Of a DNA stretch of 64,000 nucleotides, positions 41,566 through 50,162 are shown piece after piece. Where the stretch lies: NCBI RefSeq assembly GCF_046025915.1, contig NZ_JAQQFR010000003.1, positions 186,001 to 250,000 of the forward strand, given 5' to 3'. The DNA comes from Herbaspirillum rhizosphaerae_A. Lineage in GTDB: Bacteria; Pseudomonadota; Gammaproteobacteria; Burkholderiales; Burkholderiaceae_D. Position 1 is the stretch's first letter; every line of letters begins with the position of its first letter. A program made the position numbers and the translations under genes. The notes under the pieces are model-generated. The model worked only from the letters and a program-made list of their open reading frames with translations. It made no database searches and had not been told where the DNA came from.

Positions 41566-41598
41566 AGACGGGCCCGAAATAGAATAAAATGCCCGTCT
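41566..41598 (+). other. Hairpin in the dnaX leader
   Basis: AGACGGGC (41566-41573) and GCCCGTCT (41591-41598) form an 8-bp perfect stem. The A-rich loop contains TAGAATAAAAT, which also resembles a -10 box. It is about 37 bases before the dnaX start. Confidence 0.5.
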
Positions 41599-41634
41599 GA
41601 CCCAACGCCACTGTCCTAAAGCACCCAAACGTTT

Positions 41635-43668
41635 ATGTCCTACCAAGTTCTCGCACGCAAATACCGCCCCCGCAGCTTTGATACGCTGGTCGGGCAGGAG
41701 CACGTCGTGCGGGCGCTGACACATGCGTTGGAACAGCAGCGTCTGCATCATGCCTATTTGTTCACCGGCACCCGTGGAGTTGGCAAGACGACCTTGTCCC
41801 GTATTCTGGCCAAGTCGCTCAATTGCGTGGGCGCTGACGGCAACGGCAGCATTACCGCGCAGCCTTGCGGCGTGTGCGAAGCCTGTGTTGCCATCGATGC
41901 CGGTCGCTTCGTCGACTACATCGAAATGGATGCCGCCTCCAACCGCGGCGTCGATGAAATGGCGCAACTGCTGGAGCAGGCGATTTATGCGCCATCCAAC
42001 GCCCGCTTCAAGGTCTACATGATCGACGAAGTGCACATGCTCACCAATCACGCCTTCAACTCCATGCTGAAGACGCTGGAAGAGCCGCCTGAACACGTCA
42101 AGTTCATCCTGGCGACGACCGATCCGCAAAAAATTCCCGTGACCGTGCTGTCGCGTTGCTTGCAGTTCAATCTGAAGCAAATGCCGCCGGGTCACATCAT
42201 CAGCCACCTGGACAATATTCTTGGCCAGGAAAACATCGAATTCGAAGCACCCGCACTGCGCCTGCTGGCACAAGGCGCGCATGGTTCCATGCGTGACGCC
42301 TTGTCGCTGACCGATCAAGCGATTGCCTACGCCGCCGGCAAAGTGACCCTGGAAGCCGTGCAGGGCATGCTCGGTGCGCTCGATCAGTCCTATCTGATCC
42401 GCGTGCTGGATGCGCTGGCTGTAGAAGACGGTGCAGCCCTCCTGTCGGTCGCCGACGAAATGGCTACCCGCAGCCTGTCGTATAACGCGGCCTTGCAAGA
42501 TCTGGCGACGCTGTTGCATCAGATCGCTTTGGCGCAAACTGTTCCCGCTGCGTTGGCGGAAGACGTGCCGCAGCGTGAAGACATCATGCGTCTGGCATCC
42601 CAATTCAATCCTGAAGAAGCGCAGTTGTTTTATCAGATCGCTGTTCATGGTCGCAATGAGCTGGGTCTCGCGCCGGATGAATATGCCGGTTTCAGCATGA
42701 CCTTGTTGCGTATGCTGGCTTTCCGTCCAGTAGCTGCAAGCGCGGCCGGCTCTGCGGGCAGCGCTCCGGCGGCACCAGCGGCACCAGCGGCAAGAACCAC
42801 AGCACCGGCCAGGTCGACGCCTGCTGCCGCTCCCTTGAGCGCAGCACCGCAGGTCGCAACGACCAGTACGCCAGTTTCACGTCCACCGGCTGCAGCTCCT
42901 GCACCAGGTCCGGGCAACTCGGCCCGCGCCGCTGCATTGGAAGCAGCCCGCGCGGCATCAGGCAAGAGTTCTCCGCGTCCTGCTGTCGCTGCTCCGGCAC
43001 CTGCTCCAGTTCCTGCACAGGTTCAAGCTGCCCCTGTGCCTGCACCTGCACCTTCGCTGCCCGAGGCGTTCGATGACATTCCGCCGCCGTGGGATGAAGA
43101 GCCGGCTGGTGCCGACGCTCAAAAAAAAACTGAGCAGTATTCAGCAGCCAGCGCTAACGAAGCCGTAAGCCACGCTGTACTCGATAATGTCGAAGATCCG
43201 ATTGTTGTCGCACCGCCCACGATAGCTGTCAGCACCGTTACACCTGCAATGCAGGCGCAGACGGCACAAGTTGCCGCGGAGCTTGGCTGGGACGGCAATT
43301 GGCCGCACCTGGCTGCCGAGTTGCCGCTACGCGGTATGGTGCAGCAGATGGCTCAGCAGAGCGAACTGGTGCGGTGCGAACAAGTCGGCAACGCCATCTG
43401 TTTCCATTTGCGCATTCCGGTAGAAACCTTACGCGCCTCCGGGAATGTCGACAAACTGACCGCCGTGTTGAGTGAACGTTTTGGTAGAACCGTCAGGGTA
43501 GAAACCGAAATCGGCATGGTGGCGCTCACCGCCAATGCCAAGGCGGAAGCTGATCGTGCCGAACGGCAACGCGAAGCGGAGCAAACCGTGAAAAACGACC
43601 CTTTTATACAAGTCATGATGCGCGAGTTTGGCGCATCCATCGTGCCGGGCTCGGTTCGGCCGTTATAG
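41635..43668 (+). CDS. dnaX: DNA polymerase III tau subunit (gamma by predicted frameshift)
   Basis: The 677-residue full-length product (tau) has an AAA+ clamp-loader module with Walker A TGTRGVGKTTLSR, a Cys zinc cluster ending CGVCEAC, Walker B region MIDEVHML and the arginine finger LSRC. A long Ala/Pro-rich linker (about 365-490) and the tau-specific C-terminal region (about 540-677) that contacts helicase and polymerase follow. At 43121-43129 nine A are followed in the -1 frame by AAC TGA, giving a 499-residue gamma-like product. No clear Shine-Dalgarno precedes the start. Confidence 0.96.
   Translation: MSYQVLARKYRPRSFDTLVGQEHVVRALTHALEQQRLHHAYLFTGTRGVGKTTLSRILAKSLNCVGADGNGSITAQPCGVCEACVAIDAGRFVDYIEMDAASNRGVDEMAQLLEQAIYAPSNARFKVYMIDEVHMLTNHAFNSMLKTLEEPPEHVKFILATTDPQKIPVTVLSRCLQFNLKQMPPGHIISHLDNILGQENIEFEAPALRLLAQGAHGSMRDALSLTDQAIAYAAGKVTLEAVQGMLGALDQSYLIRVLDALAVEDGAALLSVADEMATRSLSYNAALQDLATLLHQIALAQTVPAALAEDVPQREDIMRLASQFNPEEAQLFYQIAVHGRNELGLAPDEYAGFSMTLLRMLAFRPVAASAAGSAGSAPAAPAAPAARTTAPARSTPAAAPLSAAPQVATTSTPVSRPPAAAPAPGPGNSARAAALEAARAASGKSSPRPAVAAPAPAPVPAQVQAAPVPAPAPSLPEAFDDIPPPWDEEPAGADAQKKTEQYSAASANEAVSHAVLDNVEDPIVVAPPTIAVSTVTPAMQAQTAQVAAELGWDGNWPHLAAELPLRGMVQQMAQQSELVRCEQVGNAICFHLRIPVETLRASGNVDKLTAVLSERFGRTVRVETEIGMVALTANAKAEADRAERQREAEQTVKNDPFIQVMMREFGASIVPGSVRPL
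43120..43133 (+). other. Putative slippage/frameshift site in dnaX (A9 then TGA in -1 frame)
   Basis: The in-frame reading is CAA AAA AAA ACT GAG. A -1 slip on the two AAA codons, or insertion of one extra A in the mRNA, gives AAC then TGA (43131-43133) at once. Nine A with an immediate alternative stop is the arrangement used for gamma/tau production in other bacteria. Confidence 0.65.
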
Positions 43669-43767
43669 ACTTTCGCAGAGATACCAACATTGCCGATGTG
43701 CCATTTTTGCCACGGCATCAAAAAAGATGAATCAACTTAGTTACCTTAGCTACCAAGGAGTACGACC

Positions 43768-44094
43768 ATGATGAAAGGCCAACTGGCAGGCTTGATGAAG
43801 CAAGCTCAAGCGATGCAAGACAACATGAAGAAAATGCAAGAGCAACTTGCATTGATCGAAGTTGAAGGTCAGTCCGGCGCAGGACTGGTCAAAGTCGTGA
43901 TGACCTGTAAGAATGACGTCAAGCGTGTCTCTATTGATCCGTCGCTGCTGGCTGACGACAAGGACATGCTGGAAGATCTCGTTGCTGCCGCTTTCAATGA
44001 CGCAGTCCGCAAGGCGGAAGCGACATCACAAGAAAAGATGTCAGGCATGACCGCCGGTATGCCGTTGCCGCCGGGATTCAAGATGCCGTTCTAA
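43768..44094 (+). CDS. ybaB: YbaB/EbfC nucleoid-associated protein
   Basis: The 108-residue protein has the YbaB pattern MKGQLAGLMKQAQAMQDNMK and the SGAGLVKVVMTCKNDVKRV core. It forms dimers that bind DNA. It is regularly found between dnaX and recR. AAGGAG precedes the ATG. Confidence 0.95.
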   Translation: MMKGQLAGLMKQAQAMQDNMKKMQEQLALIEVEGQSGAGLVKVVMTCKNDVKRVSIDPSLLADDKDMLEDLVAAAFNDAVRKAEATSQEKMSGMTAGMPLPPGFKMPF

Positions 44095-44181
44095 GCGATG
44101 TGTCGGTAGTGTCAGTATGTGCCGGTATGATGTGGCAGTGCGCTGTCGAGTCGGCAGCGACTGCATTCTGAGGGAGGCATC

Positions 44182-44484
44182 ATGTTCGTTATCTCGATTA
44201 CCTATACCAAGTCGGCTGGCGAAATAGACGCATTGCTGACTGCGCATAAGCAATTCCTGAACGAACAATATGCCGACGGCATATTCCTGATGTCGGGCCG
44301 CAAGGTCCCTCGCAGCGGCGGCATCATCATTGCCGATGCCGCTGACCGTGCCGAAGTCGAAGCCATTATCGAAACCGACCCGTTTTACATCGGCGGCGTT
44401 GCAGAATATGAAATTACCGAGTTCGTTCCATCCATGACGGCCGAAGCGCTTTCCGTCTTTCGGCATACCTCAGATCGAAATTGA
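44182..44484 (+). CDS. YciI-like small protein
   Basis: The 100-residue protein has the YCII ferredoxin-like fold: MFVISITYTKSAGEIDALLT, then a His/Asp-type pocket (HKQFLNEQYADGIFLMSGRK) and the C-terminal DPFYIGGVAEYEITEF. Family members are small enzymes or binding proteins of mostly unknown function. AGGGAGG lies ahead of the ATG. Its TGA overlaps the TTG start of recR. Confidence 0.85.
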   Translation: MFVISITYTKSAGEIDALLTAHKQFLNEQYADGIFLMSGRKVPRSGGIIIADAADRAEVEAIIETDPFYIGGVAEYEITEFVPSMTAEALSVFRHTSDRN

Positions 44485-45077
44485 AAACCCCGTCCAGTCT
44501 TACCTTGCTTACGGAATCCCTGCGTACTCTTCCCGGCATCGGTCCCAAATCTGCGCAGCGCATGGCTTACCATCTGCTGCAGCATGACCGTGACGGCGCT
44601 TTGCAACTGAGCCGTGCACTTGCTCAGGCTGCCGAAACTATCCGCCACTGCGCGCTGTGCAATACGTTCACCGAACAAGTCATTTGCGACACCTGCCAGG
44701 ATGGCGAGCGTGATACCACCGTTCTCTGCGTGGTCGAGACGCCCAGCGATCAACTGATGATTGAGCAGACGCTGACCTTCAAGGGTTTGTATTTCGTGCT
44801 CATGGGACGTCTGTCTCCGCTTGATGGCATCGGCCCCAAGGACATTCATCTGGAAAAGTTGATTACACGCGCCACCGACGGTGTCGTGTCCGAAGTGGTG
44901 CTGGCCACCAACTTCACCAACGAAGGCGAAGCCACGGCCCACTACATCAGTGAAACGCTCAAGGCGCGCGGCCTCAGGGTCAGCCGTTTGGCGCGTGGTG
45001 TGCCGGTGGGCGGTGAATTGGAATATGTCGACGCAGGCACGATTGCCCGCGCCATGCTGGACCGGCGCGCAACCTAG
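44481..45077 (+). CDS. recR: Recombination protein RecR
   Basis: The 198-residue protein has an N-terminal helix-hairpin-helix (RTLPGIGPKSAQRMAYHLLQ), a four-Cys zinc motif (CALC and CDTC) and a Toprim domain (about 80-175, with VVETPSDQ). RecR loads RecA with RecO and RecF. The start is TTG at 44481, overlapping the previous stop as TTGA; no ATG is available at a sensible place, and family members begin MKTPSSL. Confidence 0.95.
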   Translation: MKTPSSLTLLTESLRTLPGIGPKSAQRMAYHLLQHDRDGALQLSRALAQAAETIRHCALCNTFTEQVICDTCQDGERDTTVLCVVETPSDQLMIEQTLTFKGLYFVLMGRLSPLDGIGPKDIHLEKLITRATDGVVSEVVLATNFTNEGEATAHYISETLKARGLRVSRLARGVPVGGELEYVDAGTIARAMLDRRAT

Positions 45078-45141
45078 TCAGCACAAGTCCGAAGCAGTCA
45101 AAAAAATATAGCCAAGAAATCAGGGCAAAACACAACAAAGC

Positions 45142-45199
45142 AGGAGAGGAGATTCGGGGCATGCGCGACCAACGCATGAGGCAAACGAAACCGACTTAA
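45142..45199 (+). other. Short upstream reading frame with strong ribosome-binding site
   Basis: AGGAGAGGAG (45142-45151) precedes ATG 45161, which opens a 12-codon frame MRDQRMRQTKPT ending in TAA (45197-45199). The following CoA-transferase start has no Shine-Dalgarno sequence. This could be a leader peptide or simply a chance start. Confidence 0.35.
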
Positions 45200-45250
45200 G
45201 TTGATACGTCAGTCTGAGTTAGCCGCAGCGACTGTCCCGATAACAATCGT

Positions 45251-46495
45251 ATGGAAAAGAAACAAACTACCGGCCCCCTGGCCGGCATCAAAGTACTCGA
45301 ACTCGGCACGCTGATCGCCGGACCGTTCTGCTCGCGCATGCTGGCTGAATTCGGCGCCGACGTCATCAAGGTCGAAGCGCCCGAAGTAGGCGATCCCCTG
45401 CGCCAATGGCGCGTTCTCAAGGACGGCACCTCGCTGTGGTGGTCAGTGCAGGCACGCAATAAAAAAAGCCTCACGCTGAACATGAAGGATCCGCAGGCGC
45501 AGGACATCGCCCGCCGCCTCGCGCTGGACGCCGACATCATTATCGAAAACTACCGTCCCGGCGTGCTGGAAAAGTGGAATATCGGTTACGAAGCACTCAA
45601 GAAAATCAATCCCGCCACCATCATGGTGCGCCTTTCCGGCTATGGCCAGACTGGCCCATTGAAGGATTTGCCGGGCTTTGGCGCCATCGGCGAATCGATG
45701 GGAGGCATTCGCTATGTCTCCGGCCACACCGATCGCCCACCGGTACGTATCGGCATTTCCATCGGCGACTCGGTTGCCGCTTTGCACGGCGTCATCGGCG
45801 CAATGATGGCTTTGCGCCATCGCGATGTCACCGGTGGCCGCTGGAACGGCAAAGAAGGAGAATTGTGTGCGGCAGGGCAGGGCCAGATGGTGGACGTCGC
45901 CTTGTATGAGTCCGTCTTCAACATGATGGAATCGCTGGTGCCGGAATTCGACCAGGCCGGCGTCGTGCGTGAGCGTACCGGCGGCGCTTTGCCAGGCATC
46001 GTGCCTTCCAACACCTACACCACCGCCGACGGCAAGAACATCGTCATCGCAGGCAATGGCGACGCCATTTTCAAGCGCCTCATGATCGCCATCGATCGCA
46101 GTGACATGGCAAACGATCCGCAACTGGCGCGCAACGACGGCCGGGTGCCGCGTACGGAAGAGATCGATCTGGCCATTCAGGCCTGGTGCAGCACGCGCAC
46201 TATTGATGACGCGCTCGCCATTCTTCAGGCGGCAGACGTCCCGGTCGGCAAGATTTTTTCAGTGCGCGACATGATGACCGATCCGCAATTCCTGGCCCGC
46301 AACATGTTCGAACAACATACATTTGCCGACGGCACGCCGATCAAATTGCCTGCCGTCACACCCAAATTGTCGGAGACGCCGGGCGGCACAAAATGGATCG
46401 GCCCGGGCCTCGGCGAGCATAACGATGAAATCTTGCGTTCGCTGGGGTATGATGACGCACAAATTGCACAGTTGCGGCAAGATAAAGTCATCTGA
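45251..46495 (+). CDS. CaiB/BaiF family CoA-transferase
   Basis: The 414-residue class III CoA-transferase starts GPLAGIKVLELGTLIAGPFC and has ADVIKVEAPEVGDPLRQW. The catalytic Asp lies in the QMVDVALYESVFNMMES region. These enzymes move CoA between carboxylic acids. A ten-residue insertion (GKEGELCAAGQ) precedes that segment. The acid substrate is unknown; the ABC importer genes that follow may bring it in. Confidence 0.92.
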   Translation: MEKKQTTGPLAGIKVLELGTLIAGPFCSRMLAEFGADVIKVEAPEVGDPLRQWRVLKDGTSLWWSVQARNKKSLTLNMKDPQAQDIARRLALDADIIIENYRPGVLEKWNIGYEALKKINPATIMVRLSGYGQTGPLKDLPGFGAIGESMGGIRYVSGHTDRPPVRIGISIGDSVAALHGVIGAMMALRHRDVTGGRWNGKEGELCAAGQGQMVDVALYESVFNMMESLVPEFDQAGVVRERTGGALPGIVPSNTYTTADGKNIVIAGNGDAIFKRLMIAIDRSDMANDPQLARNDGRVPRTEEIDLAIQAWCSTRTIDDALAILQAADVPVGKIFSVRDMMTDPQFLARNMFEQHTFADGTPIKLPAVTPKLSETPGGTKWIGPGLGEHNDEILRSLGYDDAQIAQLRQDKVI

Positions 46496-46573
46496 AGGCA
46501 GTCATTCCCGGAACTGCCCGGCAAGTAAGCACAAAAGTAAGCACAAATAAGTACGCTCATAGGAGGAGACCAC

Positions 46574-47611
46574 ATGAAATTCAACCTGAAGCAATTCGCG
46601 ATCGCTCTGGCCCTGTTCCTGGCCGGTTATGTGACATTCAATACCAATCTGTTCGCGCAGACGCTGGAAAAACCGAAGGTGTCCATCGCCGTCGGCGGCA
46701 AGAACCTGTTTTACTACCTGCCTTTGACCGTCGCCGAGCAACTGGGCTACTTCAAGGATGAAGGCCTGCAAGTCGAAATCTCCGACTTCGCCGGTGGCGC
46801 CAAGGCTCTGCAAGCCATGGTGGGCGGCAGCGCAGACGTGGTTTCCGGCGCGTATGAGCACACCATCAACATGCAGGCCAAGAATCAGGCCATCGTCGCT
46901 TTCGTGCTGCAAGGCCGTGCACCGCAAATCGTGTTTGCGGTCAACAACAAGACCATGCCGAACTACAAGACCATCGCTGACCTGAAGGGCAAGAAGATCG
47001 GCGTGACCGCACCGGGTTCCTCGACCAGCGTCATGGCCAGCTTCGTTCTCGCCAAGGCCGGACTGAAGCCGACTGACGTGTCCTTCATCGGCGTCGGTGC
47101 AGCGGCAGGCGCCTTGTCGGCAATCCGTTCCGGTCAGATCGATGCAATCGCCAATCTGGATCCTGTGATCGCCATGCTGGAACAAAAGGGCGAAATCAAG
47201 ACCATCGCCGACACGCGTACGCTGAAAGACACCAATGACGTCTTCGGCGGCCCGATGCCTGCAGCGACCTTGTACGCACCCGAAGCCTTCATCAAGAAAT
47301 ATCCGAACACCACCCAAGCGCTGACCAACGCCATGGTGCGCGCGCTGAAATGGATCCAGAAAGCAGGTCCTTCCGACATCATCAAGGCCGTTCCTGAAAG
47401 CTATCTGCTGGGCGACCGCGCGCTGTACATCGCCGCCTTCCTGAAGGTGCGTGAAGCGATCTCGCCGGATGGCACCTTCCCGGACGCAGGCCCTGCGATT
47501 GCACTGAAGACGCTGCAAGCTTTTGAACCGGATCTGGCCAGCAAGAAGATCGATCTGTCCAAGACTTACACCAACGACTTCGTCAAGAAGGCCAACGCCA
47601 AGTACAAGTAA
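46574..47611 (+). CDS. ABC transporter substrate-binding protein, NitT/TauT type
   Basis: The 345-residue protein has a signal peptide ending near LFA-Q and an NMT1/SsuA-like periplasmic binding fold (NLFYYLPLTVAEQLGYFKDEGLQVEI, GSADVVSGAYEHTINMQAKNQ). This group takes nitrate, sulfonates, taurine, aromatic acids or thiamine precursors. AGGAGGA precedes the ATG. It lies 78 bases after the CoA-transferase. Confidence 0.9.
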   Translation: MKFNLKQFAIALALFLAGYVTFNTNLFAQTLEKPKVSIAVGGKNLFYYLPLTVAEQLGYFKDEGLQVEISDFAGGAKALQAMVGGSADVVSGAYEHTINMQAKNQAIVAFVLQGRAPQIVFAVNNKTMPNYKTIADLKGKKIGVTAPGSSTSVMASFVLAKAGLKPTDVSFIGVGAAAGALSAIRSGQIDAIANLDPVIAMLEQKGEIKTIADTRTLKDTNDVFGGPMPAATLYAPEAFIKKYPNTTQALTNAMVRALKWIQKAGPSDIIKAVPESYLLGDRALYIAAFLKVREAISPDGTFPDAGPAIALKTLQAFEPDLASKKIDLSKTYTNDFVKKANAKYK

Positions 47612-47632
47612 GCGATCTTCATCAGCCATAAC

Positions 47633-47656
47633 ACACGGGCGCCTTTGGGTGCCCGT
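47633..47656 (+). terminator. Hairpin between the binding-protein and ATPase genes
   Basis: ACGGGCGCC and GGTGCCCGT form a near-perfect 9-bp stem with a TTTG loop. There is no T-run, so it more likely protects or trims the upstream mRNA and makes the binding protein more abundant than the ATPase and permease. Confidence 0.5.
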
Positions 47657-47753
47657 CTGCAATTTGTAGTCCCGTATTTTTTGTATTCATCATGTTTCTT
47701 TTGATGGTCTCTCTCAACGCACCAACATTCGGCCTGGCCGGAGAATCCTAGCT

Positions 47754-48563
47754 ATGACGCCAGCACTTTTTCTCGACGACATTACCTGCACTTTTGTTTC
47801 CAAGGATGACCGCACACAACGCTATACCGCCGTCGCCAACACCACGCTGGCGATTGCGCCGGGCGAATTTGTTTCGGTCGTGGGGCCGACCGGCTGCGGC
47901 AAATCGACTTTGCTCAACGTCGGTGCAGGCTTGCTGCAACCCTCGTCTGGCAGCATCAAGGTATTCGGTGAAGAACTCGAGGGAATCAACAAGCGCGCCG
48001 GCTACATGTTCCAGGCTGAAGCACTGATGCCATGGCGCAGCGCGCTGGAGAACGTCATCGCCGGCCTGCAATACCGCGGCCTCGATGATCGTGAAGCAAG
48101 GGAGCTCGGAGAACAATGGTTGGCGCGCGTCGGCCTCAAAGGTTTCGGCGACCGCTATCCGCATCAACTGTCAGGCGGCATGCGCAAACGCGTGGCGCTG
48201 GCGCAAACGCTGATCATGGATCCGGACATCATCCTGATGGATGAACCGTTCTCCGCGCTCGACATCCAGACGCGCCAGCTGATGGAAAACGAAGTGCTGG
48301 ATTTGTGGAACGCCAAGAAGAAGGCCGTACTATTCATCACCCACGATCTTGATGAAGCCATCGCCATGTCCGATCGCGTAGTTGTATTGTCGGCCGGCCC
48401 GGCGACGCATCCTATCGGCGAGTTCACGATTGACCTGCCGCGTCCGCGCGACGTTGCCGAAATTCGCACGCATCCCCGTTTTGTCGAGTTGCATCAGCAA
48501 ATCTGGTCGGTCTTGCGCGATGAAGTGCTCAAGGGATATCAGCAACAAAAAACCGCGGCCTGA
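47754..48563 (+). CDS. ABC transporter ATP-binding protein, NitT/TauT type
   Basis: The 269-residue ATPase has Walker A VGPTGCGKSTLLN, signature LSGGMRKRVALAQ, Walker B IILMDEPFSALD and the switch His in FITHDLDEA. It resembles SsuB/TauB. It drives the importer with the neighbouring binding protein and permease. Confidence 0.95.
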   Translation: MTPALFLDDITCTFVSKDDRTQRYTAVANTTLAIAPGEFVSVVGPTGCGKSTLLNVGAGLLQPSSGSIKVFGEELEGINKRAGYMFQAEALMPWRSALENVIAGLQYRGLDDREARELGEQWLARVGLKGFGDRYPHQLSGGMRKRVALAQTLIMDPDIILMDEPFSALDIQTRQLMENEVLDLWNAKKKAVLFITHDLDEAIAMSDRVVVLSAGPATHPIGEFTIDLPRPRDVAEIRTHPRFVELHQQIWSVLRDEVLKGYQQQKTAA

Positions 48564-48605
48564 GTCCTCAGCCGGTCGACATAGAAAACTGAACAAAGAA
48601 TCATC

Positions 48606-49457
48606 ATGTGGAAACTCCTCAAACCAAGTCATAAAAATCTGCGCTTCTGGCAATTGCTGGTGCTGGTCGTCGTGCTCGGCGTCTGGCACATCGCCACACG
48701 CAATGAGCAAACTGCCTTCTTCTTCGGCGAACCGCTGAAAGTCGCCGTGCGTATCTGGCAATGGTTCACCGTCGGCAGCGGCTCGCTGGAAGTCGGCTTC
48801 GGCGACACCACGTTCTTTACGCTGACTTTCCCTGCCGAGATTTATTCGCACTTGCTGGTCACCTTGACGGAAACCGTGCTGGCCTTCGGCATCGGCACCG
48901 TGCTCGGCCTCGGTGTCGGCCTCTGGCTGGCGCTGTCGCCGGTGGCGTCGGCCATCCTCGATCCTTATGTCAAGGCCGCCAACTCGATGCCGCGCGTGAT
49001 TCTGGCGCCGATCTTTGCGATGTGGTTCGGTCTGGGCATCTGGTCCAAGGTCGCCTTGGCGGTGACGCTGGTGTTCTTCATCGTGTTCTTCAACGTCTAT
49101 CAGGGCGTGAAGGAAGTCAGCCCCGTGGTGCTGGCCAATGCGCGCATGCTCGGTGCCAATGCACGTCAATTGTTGCGTACGGTGTATCTGCCGTCGGCAA
49201 CATCGTGGGTGTTTTCCAGCTTGCATACTTCTATCGGCCTGGCGTTCGTCGGCGCCGTGGTGGGCGAGTACCTCGGCTCGGCACGTGGCGTCGGCTATCT
49301 GATTTTGCAGGCGGAAGGCAGCTTTGACATCAATACCGTATTTGCCGGGATTGTTGTGCTGACGGCGTTTGCGCTGGTGCTGGATGTGGCGGTCGGTGTG
49401 ATCGAAAAGCGTCTGATGAAGTGGCAGCCGAAATCCGGCGAGACTGAAAAAATGTAA
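48606..49457 (+). CDS. ABC transporter permease, NitT/TauT type
   Basis: The 283-residue membrane protein has about six hydrophobic segments and the EAA-type coupling loop ANARMLGANARQLLRTVYLPS followed by ATSWVFSSLHTSIGLAFVGA, which is typical of SsuC/TauC. It forms the membrane channel of the importer. Strong terminator hairpin follows (49504-49538). Confidence 0.94.
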   Translation: MWKLLKPSHKNLRFWQLLVLVVVLGVWHIATRNEQTAFFFGEPLKVAVRIWQWFTVGSGSLEVGFGDTTFFTLTFPAEIYSHLLVTLTETVLAFGIGTVLGLGVGLWLALSPVASAILDPYVKAANSMPRVILAPIFAMWFGLGIWSKVALAVTLVFFIVFFNVYQGVKEVSPVVLANARMLGANARQLLRTVYLPSATSWVFSSLHTSIGLAFVGAVVGEYLGSARGVGYLILQAEGSFDINTVFAGIVVLTAFALVLDVAVGVIEKRLMKWQPKSGETEKM

Positions 49458-49503
49458 TCTTGGCTCGCGCTTGGCGAGCAGCAATGCGGCAAAAAATGCG
49501 ATG

Positions 49504-49538
49504 AATGAAAAGAGGCGGATATTCCGCCTCTTTTCATT
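49504..49538. terminator. Symmetrical terminator after the ABC cassette
   Basis: AATGAAAAGAGGCGG and CCGCCTCTTTTCATT form a 15-bp perfect stem with a five-base loop, rich in A on one side and T on the other. It ends the CoA-transferase/ABC unit. Confidence 0.85.
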
Positions 49539-49702
49539 TATGTTTCGTGAAAAGCTGCAATAACGATCGAAGCTTTTCGGTAAGCCGATGACTTGTCACC
49601 GCGTTACAAAATGCGCAGGAACTTCACCTGTCCAGGGTTTTCTCAGCTGGCTGTTGCTTCTTTCCCGCAACAGCTTTGTTTATTCCCTTTCAGGAGAACG
49701 CC

Positions 49703-50083
49703 ATGGGCATTCTGAGCAACATTTTCAGCAAGATTTTTCCTTCGTCTCATCCCACCCAGAATGACGCCGCTAATACCACCGCGCCTGCATCGGATACCGG
49801 TGTTGTCGCCGGGCAGGTGACACCGTTAGTGGACGTAGAGTCCATCCTGAACGACATGGCCGAAAAGAATCCACAGAAACTGAACTGGCAAACATCTATT
49901 GTCGACCTGATGAAACTGCTTGATCTGGACAGCAGCCTGGCAGCACGCAAGGAACTGGCAACGGAGTTGCTGTATCAGGGTGATATGAACGATTCAGCGG
50001 CGATGAATGTCTGGCTGCACAAAAAGGTCATGACTAAGGTGGCTGAAAATGGCGGCAAGGTTCCGGACGAGCTGAAGCACTAA
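49703..50083 (+). CDS. DUF3597 domain protein
   Basis: The 126-residue protein starts MGILSNIFSKIF, has a low-complexity Asn/Ala/Thr segment (about 15-45), then the DUF3597 domain (about 50-125, with LNWQTSIVDLMKLLDLDSSL and an NVWLHKKVMTKVAENGGKVP end). The fold is small and helical; function is unknown. CAGGAG precedes the ATG. The gene stands alone between two similar strong hairpins. Confidence 0.85.
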   Translation: MGILSNIFSKIFPSSHPTQNDAANTTAPASDTGVVAGQVTPLVDVESILNDMAEKNPQKLNWQTSIVDLMKLLDLDSSLAARKELATELLYQGDMNDSAAMNVWLHKKVMTKVAENGGKVPDELKH

Positions 50084-50099
50084 AGAGAGATTGTGTCGG

Positions 50100-50139
50100 A
50101 CAATAGAAAAGAGGCGCTGTTGCGCCTCTTTTCTATTGT
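50100..50139. terminator. Symmetrical terminator between DUF3597 gene and tal
   Basis: ACAATAGAAAAGAGGCGC and GCGCCTCTTTTCTATTGT form an 18-bp perfect stem with a TGTT loop. The two genes converge here, so it serves both. Confidence 0.9.
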
Positions 50140-50162
50140 ATTGATTGCCGGACGTGAATGCG

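Noticed and set aside
41493..41634. 4.5S (SRP) RNA upstream of dnaX
   Set aside because: I looked for the conserved GGAAGGAAGCAGCC loop and it is absent.
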